Of a stretch of 64,000 nucleotides of DNA, positions 1-8,289 are shown piece by piece. Source of the DNA: Nonomuraea solani (lineage in GTDB: Bacteria > Actinomycetota > Actinomycetes > Streptosporangiales > Streptosporangiaceae); assembly GCF_900108335.1 (NCBI RefSeq), contig NZ_FNVT01000031.1, forward strand, positions 1 to 64,000, in the 5' to 3' direction. A program made the translations under genes and the position numbers. Position 1 is the first letter of the stretch; each line of letters starts with the position of its first letter. The notes below the pieces were generated by a model that was not told the DNA's origin, searched no databases, and saw only the letters and a list, made by a program, of their open reading frames with translations.

Positions 1-370
1 GCCTGGCTGAACGCCTTCACCGCCACCCACGACCCACCCGCACACCCGGCCTGACCCGCCGAACCCCAGGTCACCGCCGCCCTCGACGGTCCCGCACCGA
101 CACCCGCGCTGCCGCGCCCACCCTCGCTTCCGACCCCTGAAGGACACCGGACAGGCCGCGACCCCGCACGCGGCGGCTTCACCATGCCCAAAAGCGCGCC
201 CTCACCTGCACATCCGGCCCTCGTCGAGGAATTGGACCGAAAAATGATCAGGCCAAGTCACACCGTGGATTCAGGCTAAGTAACCGCGCCATCCCAGCAC
301 AACTGGACCCGCAGACTGGCGGTAACTCAACAAATCCACACGATCACATAACGGCATCACGGATGGAGGC
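1..370. other. Left-edge non-coding stretch
   Basis: No gene can be defended here. The first 54 bases read open on the + strand and end in TGA, so they could be the last 17 codons of a gene lying outside the window, but that peptide matches nothing I recognise. The rest, between that stop and the TetR gene stop, holds only short frames. Confidence 0.3.
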
Positions 371-1045
371 TCACGTAGGTACTCTCAGGGGCTCGAGGGC
401 GGCTAGGACGAGGTCGAGGCCGAAGGTGAACTCCTCCGCCGGGTCGTAGCCGGCAGCGGCGAGCACCGCGGCGGACTCGTTGAGGTAGGGGAACTCGTTA
501 GGAGGAAGCTGGGGCAGGAAGACGTCCTCGGCCATGTCCGCGAACTCATCGGCGGTGTCGAACGGCAGGCTGGCTTCCTGCAGGGCGAAACCGTAGACAT
601 AGCTGTCGAGCAACCAGTTGGCGTGCGTCGCCATCAAGACCGGGAAGCCGGCCCTTCGCAGGCAGGCGGTGACCGCTTCGCGGTGGCGGAGGTTCGCGGG
701 CCCCGGCGATGTCCGCGACTCCATCAGGCCGATCGCCCACGGGTGGCGTGCGAGAACCTGTCGGACGGATACCGCCCGACGTCGCATCGCTGACTGCCAG
801 TCGGTCTCTTCGGGCGGGAGCTCGATCTCCTCGAACACGACGTCGATCATGGCGTCCAGCAACTCCTCCTTGCTCGCTACGTAGTAGTAGAGCGACATCG
901 CGCCCGCGCCGAGCGCGCCGGCCAGCCGGCGCATGCTCAGCCCTCCGACCCCCTCGCGGTCGGCGAGCCGGACCGCCTCGACCACCACCCGTTGCTTGCT
1001 CAGCGCCGCGTCTGTCGACACCTGGCGTTGTTCCCTCGCAGACAC
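371..1045 (-). CDS. TetR family transcriptional regulator
   Basis: A 224-residue one-component repressor. The N-terminal helix-turn-helix (about residues 17-63) has the TetR hallmark LSMRRLAGALG followed by the recognition-helix end MSLYYYVASKEELLDAM. The rest is the all-helical ligand and dimer domain of the TetR_C class, containing the segment WLLDSYVYGFALQE. The start is GTG at 1045; no ATG is available near it. The gene is divergent from the DUF6326 membrane protein gene, and the spacer holds several GTAC-centred repeats that look like its operator, so it probably represses itself and that gene in response to a small molecule. The ligand cannot be read from sequence. The family call is firm; the target is inferred from position. 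Confidence 0.9.
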   Translation of the reverse strand: MSAREQRQVSTDAALSKQRVVVEAVRLADREGVGGLSMRRLAGALGAGAMSLYYYVASKEELLDAMIDVVFEEIELPPEETDWQSAMRRRAVSVRQVLARHPWAIGLMESRTSPGPANLRHREAVTACLRRAGFPVLMATHANWLLDSYVYGFALQEASLPFDTADEFADMAEDVFLPQLPPNEFPYLNESAAVLAAAGYDPAEEFTFGLDLVLAALEPLRVPT

Positions 1046-1106
1046 GGGTCTCCTCTCGCTCGCTCGAGCGGCTTGACAATCGTCCAGCGCACGGTCATGG
1101 CACAGC

Positions 1107-1140
1107 GTACTACTCGTAGTACAGCGTACGACGTACGATG
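1107..1140. promoter_or_regulatory. Operator-like repeats between divergent TetR and DUF6326 genes
   Basis: A perfect inverted repeat GTACTAC-TC-GTAGTAC occupies 1107-1122. It is followed at once by three overlapping CGTACG/TGTACG half-sites at about 1125-1142. The spacing and the position about 60 bases upstream of the TetR start suit a TetR operator array. A TTGACA hexamer lies at 1073-1078 on the + strand, but its -10 partner is poor. No binding has been shown; this is inferred from symmetry and position. Confidence 0.6.
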
Positions 1141-1424
1141 TACGAACCAGCGAGAGTCGTGGCTCGGACGTGAGGAGGCTTCTGTGGGAATCGAACAGCG
1201 ATCGAGTGCCGGAGTACGCCTGGCGCCGGGGGCGAGTCCGCCGGGGCGACGACGATGCGGGCCGCCGACCGGCACCGCTACGGCCTGCCCTCAGCGCTCG
1301 AGTCGTCCGAGGTCCGGGCTACCGCTGCCCGGTCGAGGCGATGTGCTCGTCCAGGTGGGCGCGGCCTCGGTACATCCCTGCCGCCACTCCGGCGGAGGGA
1401 CCGCTCCTCTCGAAAGAAGTTCCG

Positions 1425-1913
1425 ATGACCATCCGAACGAAAACCCCGAACCTGCTCGACAACCCGCCGGTCCCCGTGCAGGCCAAGCTCGCCGCCGCAT
1501 GGACCAGCTTCATGTTCCTCTACATCTACGTCGACTACTTCCACCTCCACAAGCCCGGCATCATCGACAACCTCCGCGCCGGCGTCGTCTTTGAGTTCGA
1601 CATCAGCCCGACGTTGTTGACCATGATGCTCGCGTCCGTGGCGATCCCGGCCCTGATGGTGATGCTCTCCATGACGCTGCCCGCCCGGGTGAACCGCGCC
1701 ACGAACCTCGTCGTTGCATCGCTCTACATCCCCTACTCGGTGGTCAACGCGGCAGGGGAGTCCTGGAACTGGGCCCCCTTCTACGGCCTCTCCATTGGAA
1801 TCGAGGTGCTGCTCCTGGCCTTCATCCTGCGCTCCGCCTGGACCTGGCCTCGAACCCCCGCCGTCCCAGCCGGTCCCGCGACGACCGACCTTCGACAGGA
1901 CCTTCGACAGTAG
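1425..1913 (+). CDS. DUF6326-like integral membrane protein
   Basis: A 162-residue protein with four predicted membrane segments: FMFLYIYVDYF near residue 30, LLTMMLASVAIPALMVMLS near 65-85, NLVVASLYIPYSVVNAA near 95-115, and GLSIGIEVLLLAFILRSAW near 125-145. This is the size and helix layout of DUF6326 proteins, whose function is unknown. The start was set at the ATG preceded by GAAAGAAG; the frame stays open upstream, but that part does not look coded. It is probably controlled by the divergent TetR gene. The family name rests on overall resemblance. Confidence 0.75.
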   Translation: MTIRTKTPNLLDNPPVPVQAKLAAAWTSFMFLYIYVDYFHLHKPGIIDNLRAGVVFEFDISPTLLTMMLASVAIPALMVMLSMTLPARVNRATNLVVASLYIPYSVVNAAGESWNWAPFYGLSIGIEVLLLAFILRSAWTWPRTPAVPAGPATTDLRQDLRQ

Positions 1914-2486
1914 GTGTCCGTGTAAAGCCCTACGGCGTGAAGCCCGCCGCCGCGGGCACCGGGCCGACCGTGACCAGCTCAGTCGCGGTATACGCAGAGA
2001 ACCTGCTCACGAGCGGTCCGGTGTCCGCGCCAGCCGCGCCCGTAAGCCAAACGGTGGCTGACCGACCAGCAGACCTCATCCAACCAACCGCAACGACGAA
2101 AGGGCATTGGCTCGCTTAACGCACTCTAAAGACCACGCTGGCTCGCTACACGGCACTGGAGCCGGCCGAGCAGGGAGTGCTGGTCAGGCCCGGATTGTAG
2201 GTGGCGCTGGAACTGCGATGAAGTCGGTGATTCTTTACTCGGCCTGAGGGCGTTTCGTGTTCCGTGACTTAGTGCAGGTCGGCTTGCATGGCAGATGTGA
2301 GTTCTGTCAATCCTTTCGCCGAAATGGCTGCTGGGGTATCCGTCCCTGATCCAGATGCTGGGGGTCACCGTCCTGGAACGGGACCACAGCACCATCTCCG
2401 ACTTCGGCGAGACGGGGAGAGCTCGCTGTGAAGGTAACCAAGTGACGTTCGCGAGATTTCGGCAAGGCGACTGACGGGGGAAGCGC
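1914..2486. other. Intergenic region without a clear gene
   Basis: About 570 bases with only short frames on both strands, none with a recognisable domain and none with a good ribosome site. The stretch 2330-2420 reads like eroded coding sequence on the + strand (LLGYPSLIQMLGVTVLERD), but I cannot place it in a family. The only sure element is the GGGGGAAG ribosome site just before 2487. Confidence 0.4.
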
Positions 2487-4067
2487 ATGAGCCTGGTGAC
2501 GCAATGGTCGTCGCAATTGCCCGCCACCCATTTCGAGCAAGGCTGGTGGCGCCGCGAAACCTTTCTCGACGACCTACGGGCGCTGGTTCGCGACGCTCCC
2601 GACTCGCTCGCCTACCTACAGGCCGGCAGCGCCGACGAGGAGGCTCAGGCCATCACCTTCGGCAAGCTCTCCGATGCGTGCGAGCGACTGGCGGCGGCGC
2701 TTTGGGCCCGTGGCGTGCGGCCGGGAGACGTCGTCGCCTACCAGCTTCCCGACACGTGGGAAAGCGTCGCTCTCTGGTTGGCATGCAGCCGGATCGGGGT
2801 GGTCGTGACATCACTGCGGATCACTGCGGGCCTCCGCGAACGCGACCTCATCGTTGAAGGCACGGGAGCCACCCTCTTCATCTTCTCGAACGTGCTGGCC
2901 GATGACGTATCCGCGAGGAGCGTCCCAGTGGTCGCTCTGAACGACCTACTCCGTCAAGCCGAGAGCCTGGGACCGCTGGCACCGTCCGACCCTGCGGCTC
3001 TCGGCCCTGACGACATCTGCCAGATTCTGTTCACCTCGGGCACCACCGGCCGGATCAAGGCCGTGACGCACACCTACAACACCCTCTTCGCTGGCCTTCG
3101 TCCAGTGATCAAGCTGCTGCCCGCCGACGGACCCAACGCCTGCCTCGCCCCGCTGAGCGGCACCTATGGCCTGGCCTTCAACGTGCTCGCGCCGCTCGTG
3201 GCCGGGCGCTCCACAATGCTCCTGCCCGTGTCCGATGCCGAGGCGTGCCTGGATCTGATCGAACGGCACCGCGTCCGGTGCGTGTCCTCCAACCCGACCT
3301 ACTTGAACCCTCTGCTCAAGGCCCAGCGCCGTCGTCGCAGAGATCTGTCTGCGCTGGGTGCGATCGTCACGGCTGGAGCGGCGATTCCCGCCCCCATCGC
3401 AACCGGGGTCCGCGCGGAAATGTGCCCGGTGCTGGTCAATGTTTTCGGCATGACAGAGGGCGGTGTGCTCTGCGCGACGTCGCCCTCCGATCCGGCCGAC
3501 CGGGCAGAGGACGGCATCGGCCGGCCGTTCGCCGGCGTCGACGTCGAGCTGCGCGACCAGCGCCCCAACGGGGCCGGCCGCCTGCACGTCCGGGGTCCTT
3601 CAATGTGCTGCGCCATGGTGGACCTACGGACAGGGGAGACCCTCTGGGACTCCTCCACCGATGAAGGCTGGTACGACTCCGGCGATGTGGTCCAGCAGGA
3701 TCAGCAGGGCCGACTGCGCTTTCTGTCACGCGTGGCCGATCGCATCGGGTGGGGACACCTCATTCCCATCTCCGAGGTGGAAGGCGAACTTCTCAACCAT
3801 CCAGCGGTGGCCGACATCGCTCTGGTCGGCGTGCCGGACCCCGACGGCCTGGAGGCGGCCTGCGCGGTCATTGTGCCCGACGGCGCCCCGCCCTCCCTGG
3901 AGGAGCTGCATGCCTACCTACGCGCCCGAGGCATGACTGAAGGCTACTTGCCCGTGCGCTTGGCGATCGTCTCGGCCCTGCCGCAGACCTCAACCGGCAA
4001 GGTGGCGAAGTCCGCGCTTCGCGAACAGGTCATCTCGGGAGGGTTGAGTGCGGATTCTCTCTCATGA
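2487..4067 (+). CDS. AMP-binding acyl-CoA synthetase / acid-activating enzyme
   Basis: A 526-residue ANL-superfamily ligase that activates a carboxylic acid with ATP as acyl-AMP, then passes it to CoA or a carrier. The P-loop A3 motif is FTSGTTGRIKA (the usual PK replaced by IK). The A5 motif is VFGMTEGG, A7 is WYDSGDV, and the C-terminal lysine sits in TSTGKVAKSAL. The hinge GR(L/V)KD motif is changed to SRVADRIGWGH. The start has a strong GGGGGAAG ribosome site. It is outside the NRPS cluster and is followed 300 bases later by the unknown-VOC fusion gene, which may be functionally linked. The acceptor pocket lacks the Asp typical of amino-acid-activating A domains, so the substrate is probably a simple or aryl acid. 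Confidence 0.85.
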   Translation: MSLVTQWSSQLPATHFEQGWWRRETFLDDLRALVRDAPDSLAYLQAGSADEEAQAITFGKLSDACERLAAALWARGVRPGDVVAYQLPDTWESVALWLACSRIGVVVTSLRITAGLRERDLIVEGTGATLFIFSNVLADDVSARSVPVVALNDLLRQAESLGPLAPSDPAALGPDDICQILFTSGTTGRIKAVTHTYNTLFAGLRPVIKLLPADGPNACLAPLSGTYGLAFNVLAPLVAGRSTMLLPVSDAEACLDLIERHRVRCVSSNPTYLNPLLKAQRRRRRDLSALGAIVTAGAAIPAPIATGVRAEMCPVLVNVFGMTEGGVLCATSPSDPADRAEDGIGRPFAGVDVELRDQRPNGAGRLHVRGPSMCCAMVDLRTGETLWDSSTDEGWYDSGDVVQQDQQGRLRFLSRVADRIGWGHLIPISEVEGELLNHPAVADIALVGVPDPDGLEAACAVIVPDGAPPSLEELHAYLRARGMTEGYLPVRLAIVSALPQTSTGKVAKSALREQVISGGLSADSLS

Positions 4068-4159
4068 CATGACATCCAGGCGGCAGTCTCGACTCGACAG
4101 TGGTTGTCCGAGGCGGTGCGGACGGATTTGCGACCGTGGGCATCCGGCCCGTGTCATCA

Positions 4160-4315
4160 GAACGACATCTCCCCTGCCTGCCCCGCTGGGCGCACGCCTG
4201 CGACGGCGAGCACCTCGACCGGCTGCCGGCCGTCAAACCCGCCTACGACCCGCACGACCTCGTCCGCAACCCGCAAGGAGACGGCAGCCAACCGCCGACA
4301 AGCGTAATGCCATGA
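4160..4315 (+). pseudogene. Remnant of a BBE-type FAD-linked oxidase C-terminus
   Basis: The + frame ending at 4315 reads ACDGEHLDRLPAVKPAYDPHD then LVRNPQG. This closely follows the C-terminal berberine-bridge-enzyme signature of FAD-linked oxidases (NYxRLxxVKxxYDPxNxFR). No FAD-binding domain precedes it, so only the tail survives. It is a gene scrap between two intact genes. The signature is short, hence moderate confidence. Confidence 0.5.
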
Positions 4316-4376
4316 CCGGGCGCCCCTCTGTCCTCCTCACCACGTTGCAACGCCCCCTCGGGCCGCGTTGCCTTCC

Positions 4377-5420
4377 ATGAGAGGCATTTTCCAGATGGAT
4401 CCGGAACTACAACAAATAAACATGTGGCGCCGTCGGCTCGCGGAAACCGAAGCCGGACTCACCGCCTACGTAGCCGCTCGTGGCGATGCGGAAGCACTGG
4501 AAGCGCTTCTGCCGATAAAGGCGGCCTTCCTGCGCGCGCTGCCGGCCGATGATTTCAACCCGTCGGCATGGCAGCGCGCGTTCTTCACAGCACAGGCGGC
4601 CATGGAACGTTTCGTCGTTCGCCGGTTCGGTCACCAAGGCGTAGCAGAGTTTGCACGACATGTCGGAAAAATCTATGGGAAGGTATCCTATTCTGGGCAA
4701 GGCGGCGCCGGCGAGATCATGGAACGCATTGAACGCCAGGCGGCCAGTTACCGATCTGAAGTGGAGCTAGGGCCCGTCAGCGACACGCACGGTGTGCTTG
4801 AGATCCAGCATTGCGCCATTTGGGATTATCGAGAGCGGGCTCGCGACTCCGGGATGGAGCTGGTGCTCGATTCCCCCTGCCAATACTGCACGCATCTGCT
4901 CAGCTCGATGATCGCCTCCGCCCGCTTGCGCGCCTGTCATTCGCTGAGGAGTGCGCCTGACGATCCAGGCTGCCGGTGGGAGGCCAAGGAAGCCGGCGAT
5001 GGACAAGAGGATCTGGCATGGCCCGAAACCGTGAGGCTGATGGAGGACGACGTAGCCCGGCTTCCCATGATCCAGGTACGGACGTTGGTGGCGGCCGCGG
5101 ATCTGGACCTCACGGTACGGTTCTACGAGGAACTCCTAGGCCAGCCATGCAACCTGCGCTTCTCCTACGCCGAACGGGAGTTGGAGGTGGCGGCTGTGGG
5201 GCCGGTGCTCGTCATCGCGGGCTCCGAAACGGCCCTGGCGCCGGTACGCGACGCCGACGCGACGCTGCTGGTGCCATCGCTCGACGCCTATCTCGCCCGT
5301 GCAACGGAGATCGGTGGCCGGGTGGTTGAGCAGCCGAAGGTGGTCCCCTCCGGTCGAAATGCCCGTGTACGGCATCCCGATGGGCTCCTCGTCGAGTACG
5401 TGGAGCACCTTGGGGAGTAG
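4377..5420 (+). CDS. Unknown Cys-rich domain fused to a VOC (glyoxalase-fold) domain
   Basis: A 347-residue two-part protein. Residues 1 to about 230 are mostly helical with six cysteines in a patterned region: IQHCAIWDY, DSPCQYCTHLL, RLRACHSL and DPGCRWEA. That layout faintly recalls L-2-amino-thiazoline-4-carboxylate hydrolase-like proteins, but I would not assign activity. The last 110 residues are a single VOC repeat starting MIQVRTLVAAADLDLTVRFYEELLG and ending HPDGLLVEYVEH, the fold of glyoxalases and drug-sequestering proteins. Start is uncertain: ATG 4377, or ATG 4395, which has AGAGG 10 bases upstream. The gene lies 300 bases downstream of the acyl-CoA synthetase. The VOC call is firm; the N-terminal part is unknown. 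Confidence 0.7.
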   Translation: MRGIFQMDPELQQINMWRRRLAETEAGLTAYVAARGDAEALEALLPIKAAFLRALPADDFNPSAWQRAFFTAQAAMERFVVRRFGHQGVAEFARHVGKIYGKVSYSGQGGAGEIMERIERQAASYRSEVELGPVSDTHGVLEIQHCAIWDYRERARDSGMELVLDSPCQYCTHLLSSMIASARLRACHSLRSAPDDPGCRWEAKEAGDGQEDLAWPETVRLMEDDVARLPMIQVRTLVAAADLDLTVRFYEELLGQPCNLRFSYAERELEVAAVGPVLVIAGSETALAPVRDADATLLVPSLDAYLARATEIGGRVVEQPKVVPSGRNARVRHPDGLLVEYVEHLGE

Positions 5421-5425
5421 GCATT

Positions 5426-5590
5426 CACCTAGCGTGGCTGGCCGACCAAGCCGCCACCTACACCGCCGCCCCCCTGGCTGACCCCCAGGCCCACGACTGG
5501 GCCGTGTGCGACTACCGGATGTGGCTGCTGCGCGATGGCCCCGCCAAACGCAGCCCCGTCTACGTCGACTCCGCCCTCACCGCCCTTTGA
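5426..5590 (+). pseudogene. Tyrosine recombinase core-binding-domain remnant
   Basis: An open stretch without a start codon reads HLAWLADQAATYTAAPLADP, then HDWAVCDYRMWLLRDGPAKR and SPVYVDSALTAL before TGA. This is the SAM-like, N-terminal DNA-binding half of phage-type integrases (RDYRxxLxR...SPxYVxxALxALDDF). The catalytic half is missing. It overlaps the tail of the antisense CYTH fragment by 14 bases. It is debris from an integrated element. Confidence 0.55.
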
Positions 5591-6170
5591 GATTGGGCCA
5601 TTCGGTGACGGTGATCACCGCGTCCACACCATCCGCCGACCTGGACGCCTTCCTGGTCCTGGAGCGCACGAGGGAGTCGTAGGTGTCGCCGGTGCGCTCC
5701 CGTTCCACCCCCAGCGACCGCGCCCACGCGTCCGGCTCGGCCTGCACCACGACACCCGGCTGGTCGGCACCTGCAGTCCGCTCGATCTCCATGAAGACGC
5801 CGGCGAGCTCGACCTCGTCCACGCACACCCCAAGGCCGTCGACCGTGGCAGTGCGCCTGGTCTTGACGATCCGCACGGTCGGCCGGAACCCCATCAACAT
5901 GATCGCCTGATGCATCTGCGCCCGGTCGGTGACTTCGCTCTCGTACTCCAGACACGCCTGCTCGATGGCGACCGGCTTCTTGACCGTGAACAGGTGCTGG
6001 CCCTCCTGGGTCCGCAACCGCGCGAACGCCACTCCGATCTTGCTCTGCCCGTACTCCCAAGCGGCGCCTTGACCATCAACCTGCGTGCTTCCGGCTTCGA
6101 GTCGGGGTAAATGCTGATCCTGAACGTGTTGTATCCCGCGGCACACTGCCATGATGTCCGGAAGCCCCAA
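5577..6170 (-). pseudogene. CYTH-domain (class IV adenylate cyclase-like) protein, 5'-truncated
   Basis: From about residue 35 on, the 197-residue frame matches CYTH / class IV adenylate cyclase-like proteins of actinomycetes: WEYGQSKIGVAFARLRTQ, HLFTVKKPV, CLEYESEV, FRPTVRIVKTRRTA, GVCVDEVELAGVFMEIER. These are the strands of the triphosphate tunnel with its alternating Lys/Arg/Glu. The defining N-terminal ExExK strand is absent; the first 34 residues are unrelated and begin at a TTG. Downstream parts are intact. It is therefore probably a truncated gene; if expressed, it would lack a key metal/triphosphate strand. Confidence 0.6.
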
Positions 6171-6644
6171 CTCATCACGATCGTCAGCTTCCCCTGAGAG
6201 CTCGCACAGGCTACAGCGATCTTGTATGAGCTCCCCACCTCAGCTTGCCGACCCATTCGGTCTGATCACCGGTGCCGGCGACATGATGCAGAAGCACCTT
6301 GCCCTTCGTCTCCTTCCGCAGATCCGTTAAGGGCTGTGTCGGAGGAGCGCTTGCCGACCGGGAAGGCGCAGAAACACCAGCAGACGGGTTCGAATCCCCA
6401 GATAACCGAACCGAGCAGGCGGTCATGAACGGCAGACCACGACGAAACCGACCAGGAACTGGCCGAGCCGACTGGAATGAAGATCAGGAAGCATCACGGC
6501 GAGCACTCTAACGACAACACCCCTATACCGGGCCGAACACCCGCGCCTTGGCCACAGGGACGCTCACGCCTGTGGCGCTGACGCTCTCGGCGGCCTCAAG
6601 GAGGGATGCGGCGGTTGCGGTGCTGGTCGTGGTGGTGTGGTGGT
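6171..6644. other. Intergenic stretch with mobile-element character
   Basis: No gene recognised. At 6387-6397 there is GGTTCGAATCC, the consensus of a tRNA T-loop, but its stem pairs badly and no other tRNA arm can be built. Such a motif next to integrase debris could be an old attachment site. This is weak and noted only as context. Confidence 0.25.
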
Positions 6645-6836
6645 AGCCGAGCATGGTTGCGATCACCGACACCGTCTCCTCCATCGCCCGGCTCCTCGGC
6701 GTCAGCCTGCTCCACGATCTACAAGTACGTGCCCGAACTCAAGCCCGGCAGCGTCCAGCAGATCGAGACTGGCGACGCCCCCGCATCACCACCCGAACTC
6801 GCAGCAGCCACCCCGCAGGAAGAGCACCTGCCATGA
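6645..6836 (+). pseudogene. Serine-recombinase-type helix-turn-helix remnant (frameshifted)
   Basis: In one frame the + strand reads TVSSIARLLGVS; after a frame change it continues STIYKYVPELKPGS. Joined, this is the Hin/resolvase C-terminal helix-turn-helix (TxxxIARxxGVSxxTIYxY). No catalytic serine domain is present upstream. It is a fragment of a DNA invertase/resolvase or a similar element-encoded protein. Confidence 0.45.
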
Positions 6837-7018
6837 CGCCATCTGTTTCACTCGACGACTTCGACAGTCCCGAACACCTGGCCAAAGAGCTTCCCGCGGT
6901 GCAGGCGTGCCTGATGGCCCAGGCCGACCAGCGACAACAGCTACACGCCGACCGGCTTTCACGGCCCGGTACTCCTGAAGCTGCCACCAAGTGCAATAGT
7001 TCTCTGTCCATGCGCTGA
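6833..7018 (+). CDS. Small hypothetical protein
   Basis: A 61-residue frame starting with ATG after CAGGAAGAG, ending just before the phosphotransferase gene. The peptide (MTPSVSLDDFDSPEHLAKEL...) is acidic and probably helical in its first half. I recognise no family. It could be a small accessory gene co-transcribed with the phosphotransferase, or a remnant. Confidence 0.35.
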   Translation: MTPSVSLDDFDSPEHLAKELPAVQACLMAQADQRQQLHADRLSRPGTPEAATKCNSSLSMR

Positions 7019-7036
7019 AATTTCGAGGTCGAGCCG

Positions 7037-7981
7037 ATGAACCAGGGCACCCATCCCGAAGAGCTGCCGGCCGAGGTCCTGGACGACGTGGCCAGCGTGG
7101 TCGGAGCAGAGGTCACTCTTCTCAGTCGCCTTCCCGGAGGCGTCAATGGGGGTGCCATCCGCGTCCAGTTGGCCGGAAGGGCAAATGCAGTGCTCAAAGC
7201 AGTGCCCCGGGCACACCCCAGCCACCTGGATGAGACGTTGCGGGCCCAGAGAGTGGTCGAGCACATGCGTAGGCGCGGCTATCCCACCCCGGCCTGGCTC
7301 GGAGTGGGGGCCACAGCCACTCATGTATGGCATCTGATGGACTTCGTTGACGCGGCTCCCGCGCCAGATCTGACCCCGTCCCTCATTGAGCAGCTGATGG
7401 AGATCATCGAACTCCAGGCCGGCCAAGCCTCCGAGCCCTACGACCACTGGTCGTACGCCTGGCGGGTCGCCACCGGTCAGGAATCGGCTGTCGCCGGGCT
7501 GGATTTGAACGAGACGCCGGAGCAGTCGCGTCTCCGCCAGTCCGTGGCCAGGCTCTCGGGGTATTCCTCCGTGGTGTCGGCCTTGGTCGAGCGCCTGCGG
7601 CTCGTGTGTGCCGACGTCCCACCACCACGAGAGGCACCTGACATGGTCCATGCCGATCTCTCAACCCCCAGCAACATCCTGGTCCGTGACGGAACGGTGG
7701 TGGCGGTCGTGGATATCGGGAACGCAGGCAGCGGCACGCGGGCGACTGATCTCACCGCCCTCGTGTGGTCCACCTTCCAGGATCCGCTGCTGGACGGTGT
7801 CCGAAGGCGGCTGTGGACGAGAATCCTCGACCTGGTCGGCTGGGAGGGGGCGGCGGTGCTCGCAGCGGCACAGATCCTCCTCATGCTCGAGGTCCCCATC
7901 CGTCACGGGCGCCACGATGTCGTTCCGGGAGTGGTCAAGCGCGGCCATCGCGCCCTCGACGAGCTGAACGCGCTTCGCTGA
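7037..7981 (+). CDS. APH-family phosphotransferase (kinase fold)
   Basis: A 314-residue aminoglycoside/choline kinase-like protein. The catalytic loop is MVHADLSTPSNILV (Brenner motif HxDxxxxN, with HGD changed to HAD), followed by the metal-binding segment VAVVDIGNAGSGT. The nucleotide-binding N-lobe is recognisable around residues 28-60 with the Lys in AVLKAV. Family members phosphorylate hydroxyls of aminoglycosides, macrolides or metabolites; the substrate here is unknown. The ATG start follows a weak purine-rich site. It sits among gene fragments and is not obviously part of an operon. Confidence 0.8.
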   Translation: MNQGTHPEELPAEVLDDVASVVGAEVTLLSRLPGGVNGGAIRVQLAGRANAVLKAVPRAHPSHLDETLRAQRVVEHMRRRGYPTPAWLGVGATATHVWHLMDFVDAAPAPDLTPSLIEQLMEIIELQAGQASEPYDHWSYAWRVATGQESAVAGLDLNETPEQSRLRQSVARLSGYSSVVSALVERLRLVCADVPPPREAPDMVHADLSTPSNILVRDGTVVAVVDIGNAGSGTRATDLTALVWSTFQDPLLDGVRRRLWTRILDLVGWEGAAVLAAAQILLMLEVPIRHGRHDVVPGVVKRGHRALDELNALR

Positions 7982-7992
7982 CCCTACGGAGG

Positions 7993-8250
7993 GCGTTCGC
8001 GGAAACCGGCCCTACCGTTCCGACCTTCACATTCTGGTGCAAGCCCCGGACGGGACCATGGCCGCGTCCGCGATCATCTGGCTCGACGAGCACAACCGGA
8101 CCACCGAGTCCGAACCCGTCGGCACACACCACCGCTATCGGCGGCTCGGCCTGGGCCGTGCCCTCCCAGGTCCCTACCTGGCGCACCTGCTCCGGACCGG
8201 CCCCGCCCGACAACCGTCCGCCACACCCTGCCGCGTAGAACCAACCGCCG
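7993..8250 (+). pseudogene. GNAT acetyltransferase fragment
   Basis: The + strand directly after the phosphotransferase reads NRPYRSDLHILVQAPDGTMA, then AIIWLDEHNRTTESEPVGTH and RYRRLGLGRAL. This includes the acetyl-CoA-binding R/Q-x-x-G-x-G/A loop (RRLGLGRAL) and preceding strands of a GNAT. There is no start codon and the N-terminal half is missing; the reading frame decays after the loop. It is a non-functional remnant. Confidence 0.6.
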
Positions 8251-8289
8251 AACCGCGGCAACCGCCTGTAACCTGCAAGGAGCGTCATC

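Noticed and set aside
184..279. A 31-codon + strand frame starting MPKSAPSPAHP
   Set aside because: Too short, no ribosome site and no recognisable peptide type.
2126..2540. Minus-strand frames before the acyl-CoA synthetase
   Set aside because: No domain, no ribosome site, and codon use unlike the neighbouring genes.
6387..6397. tRNA-like T-loop GGTTCGAATCC
   Set aside because: The stem pairs poorly and no acceptor, D or anticodon arm can be folded around it.
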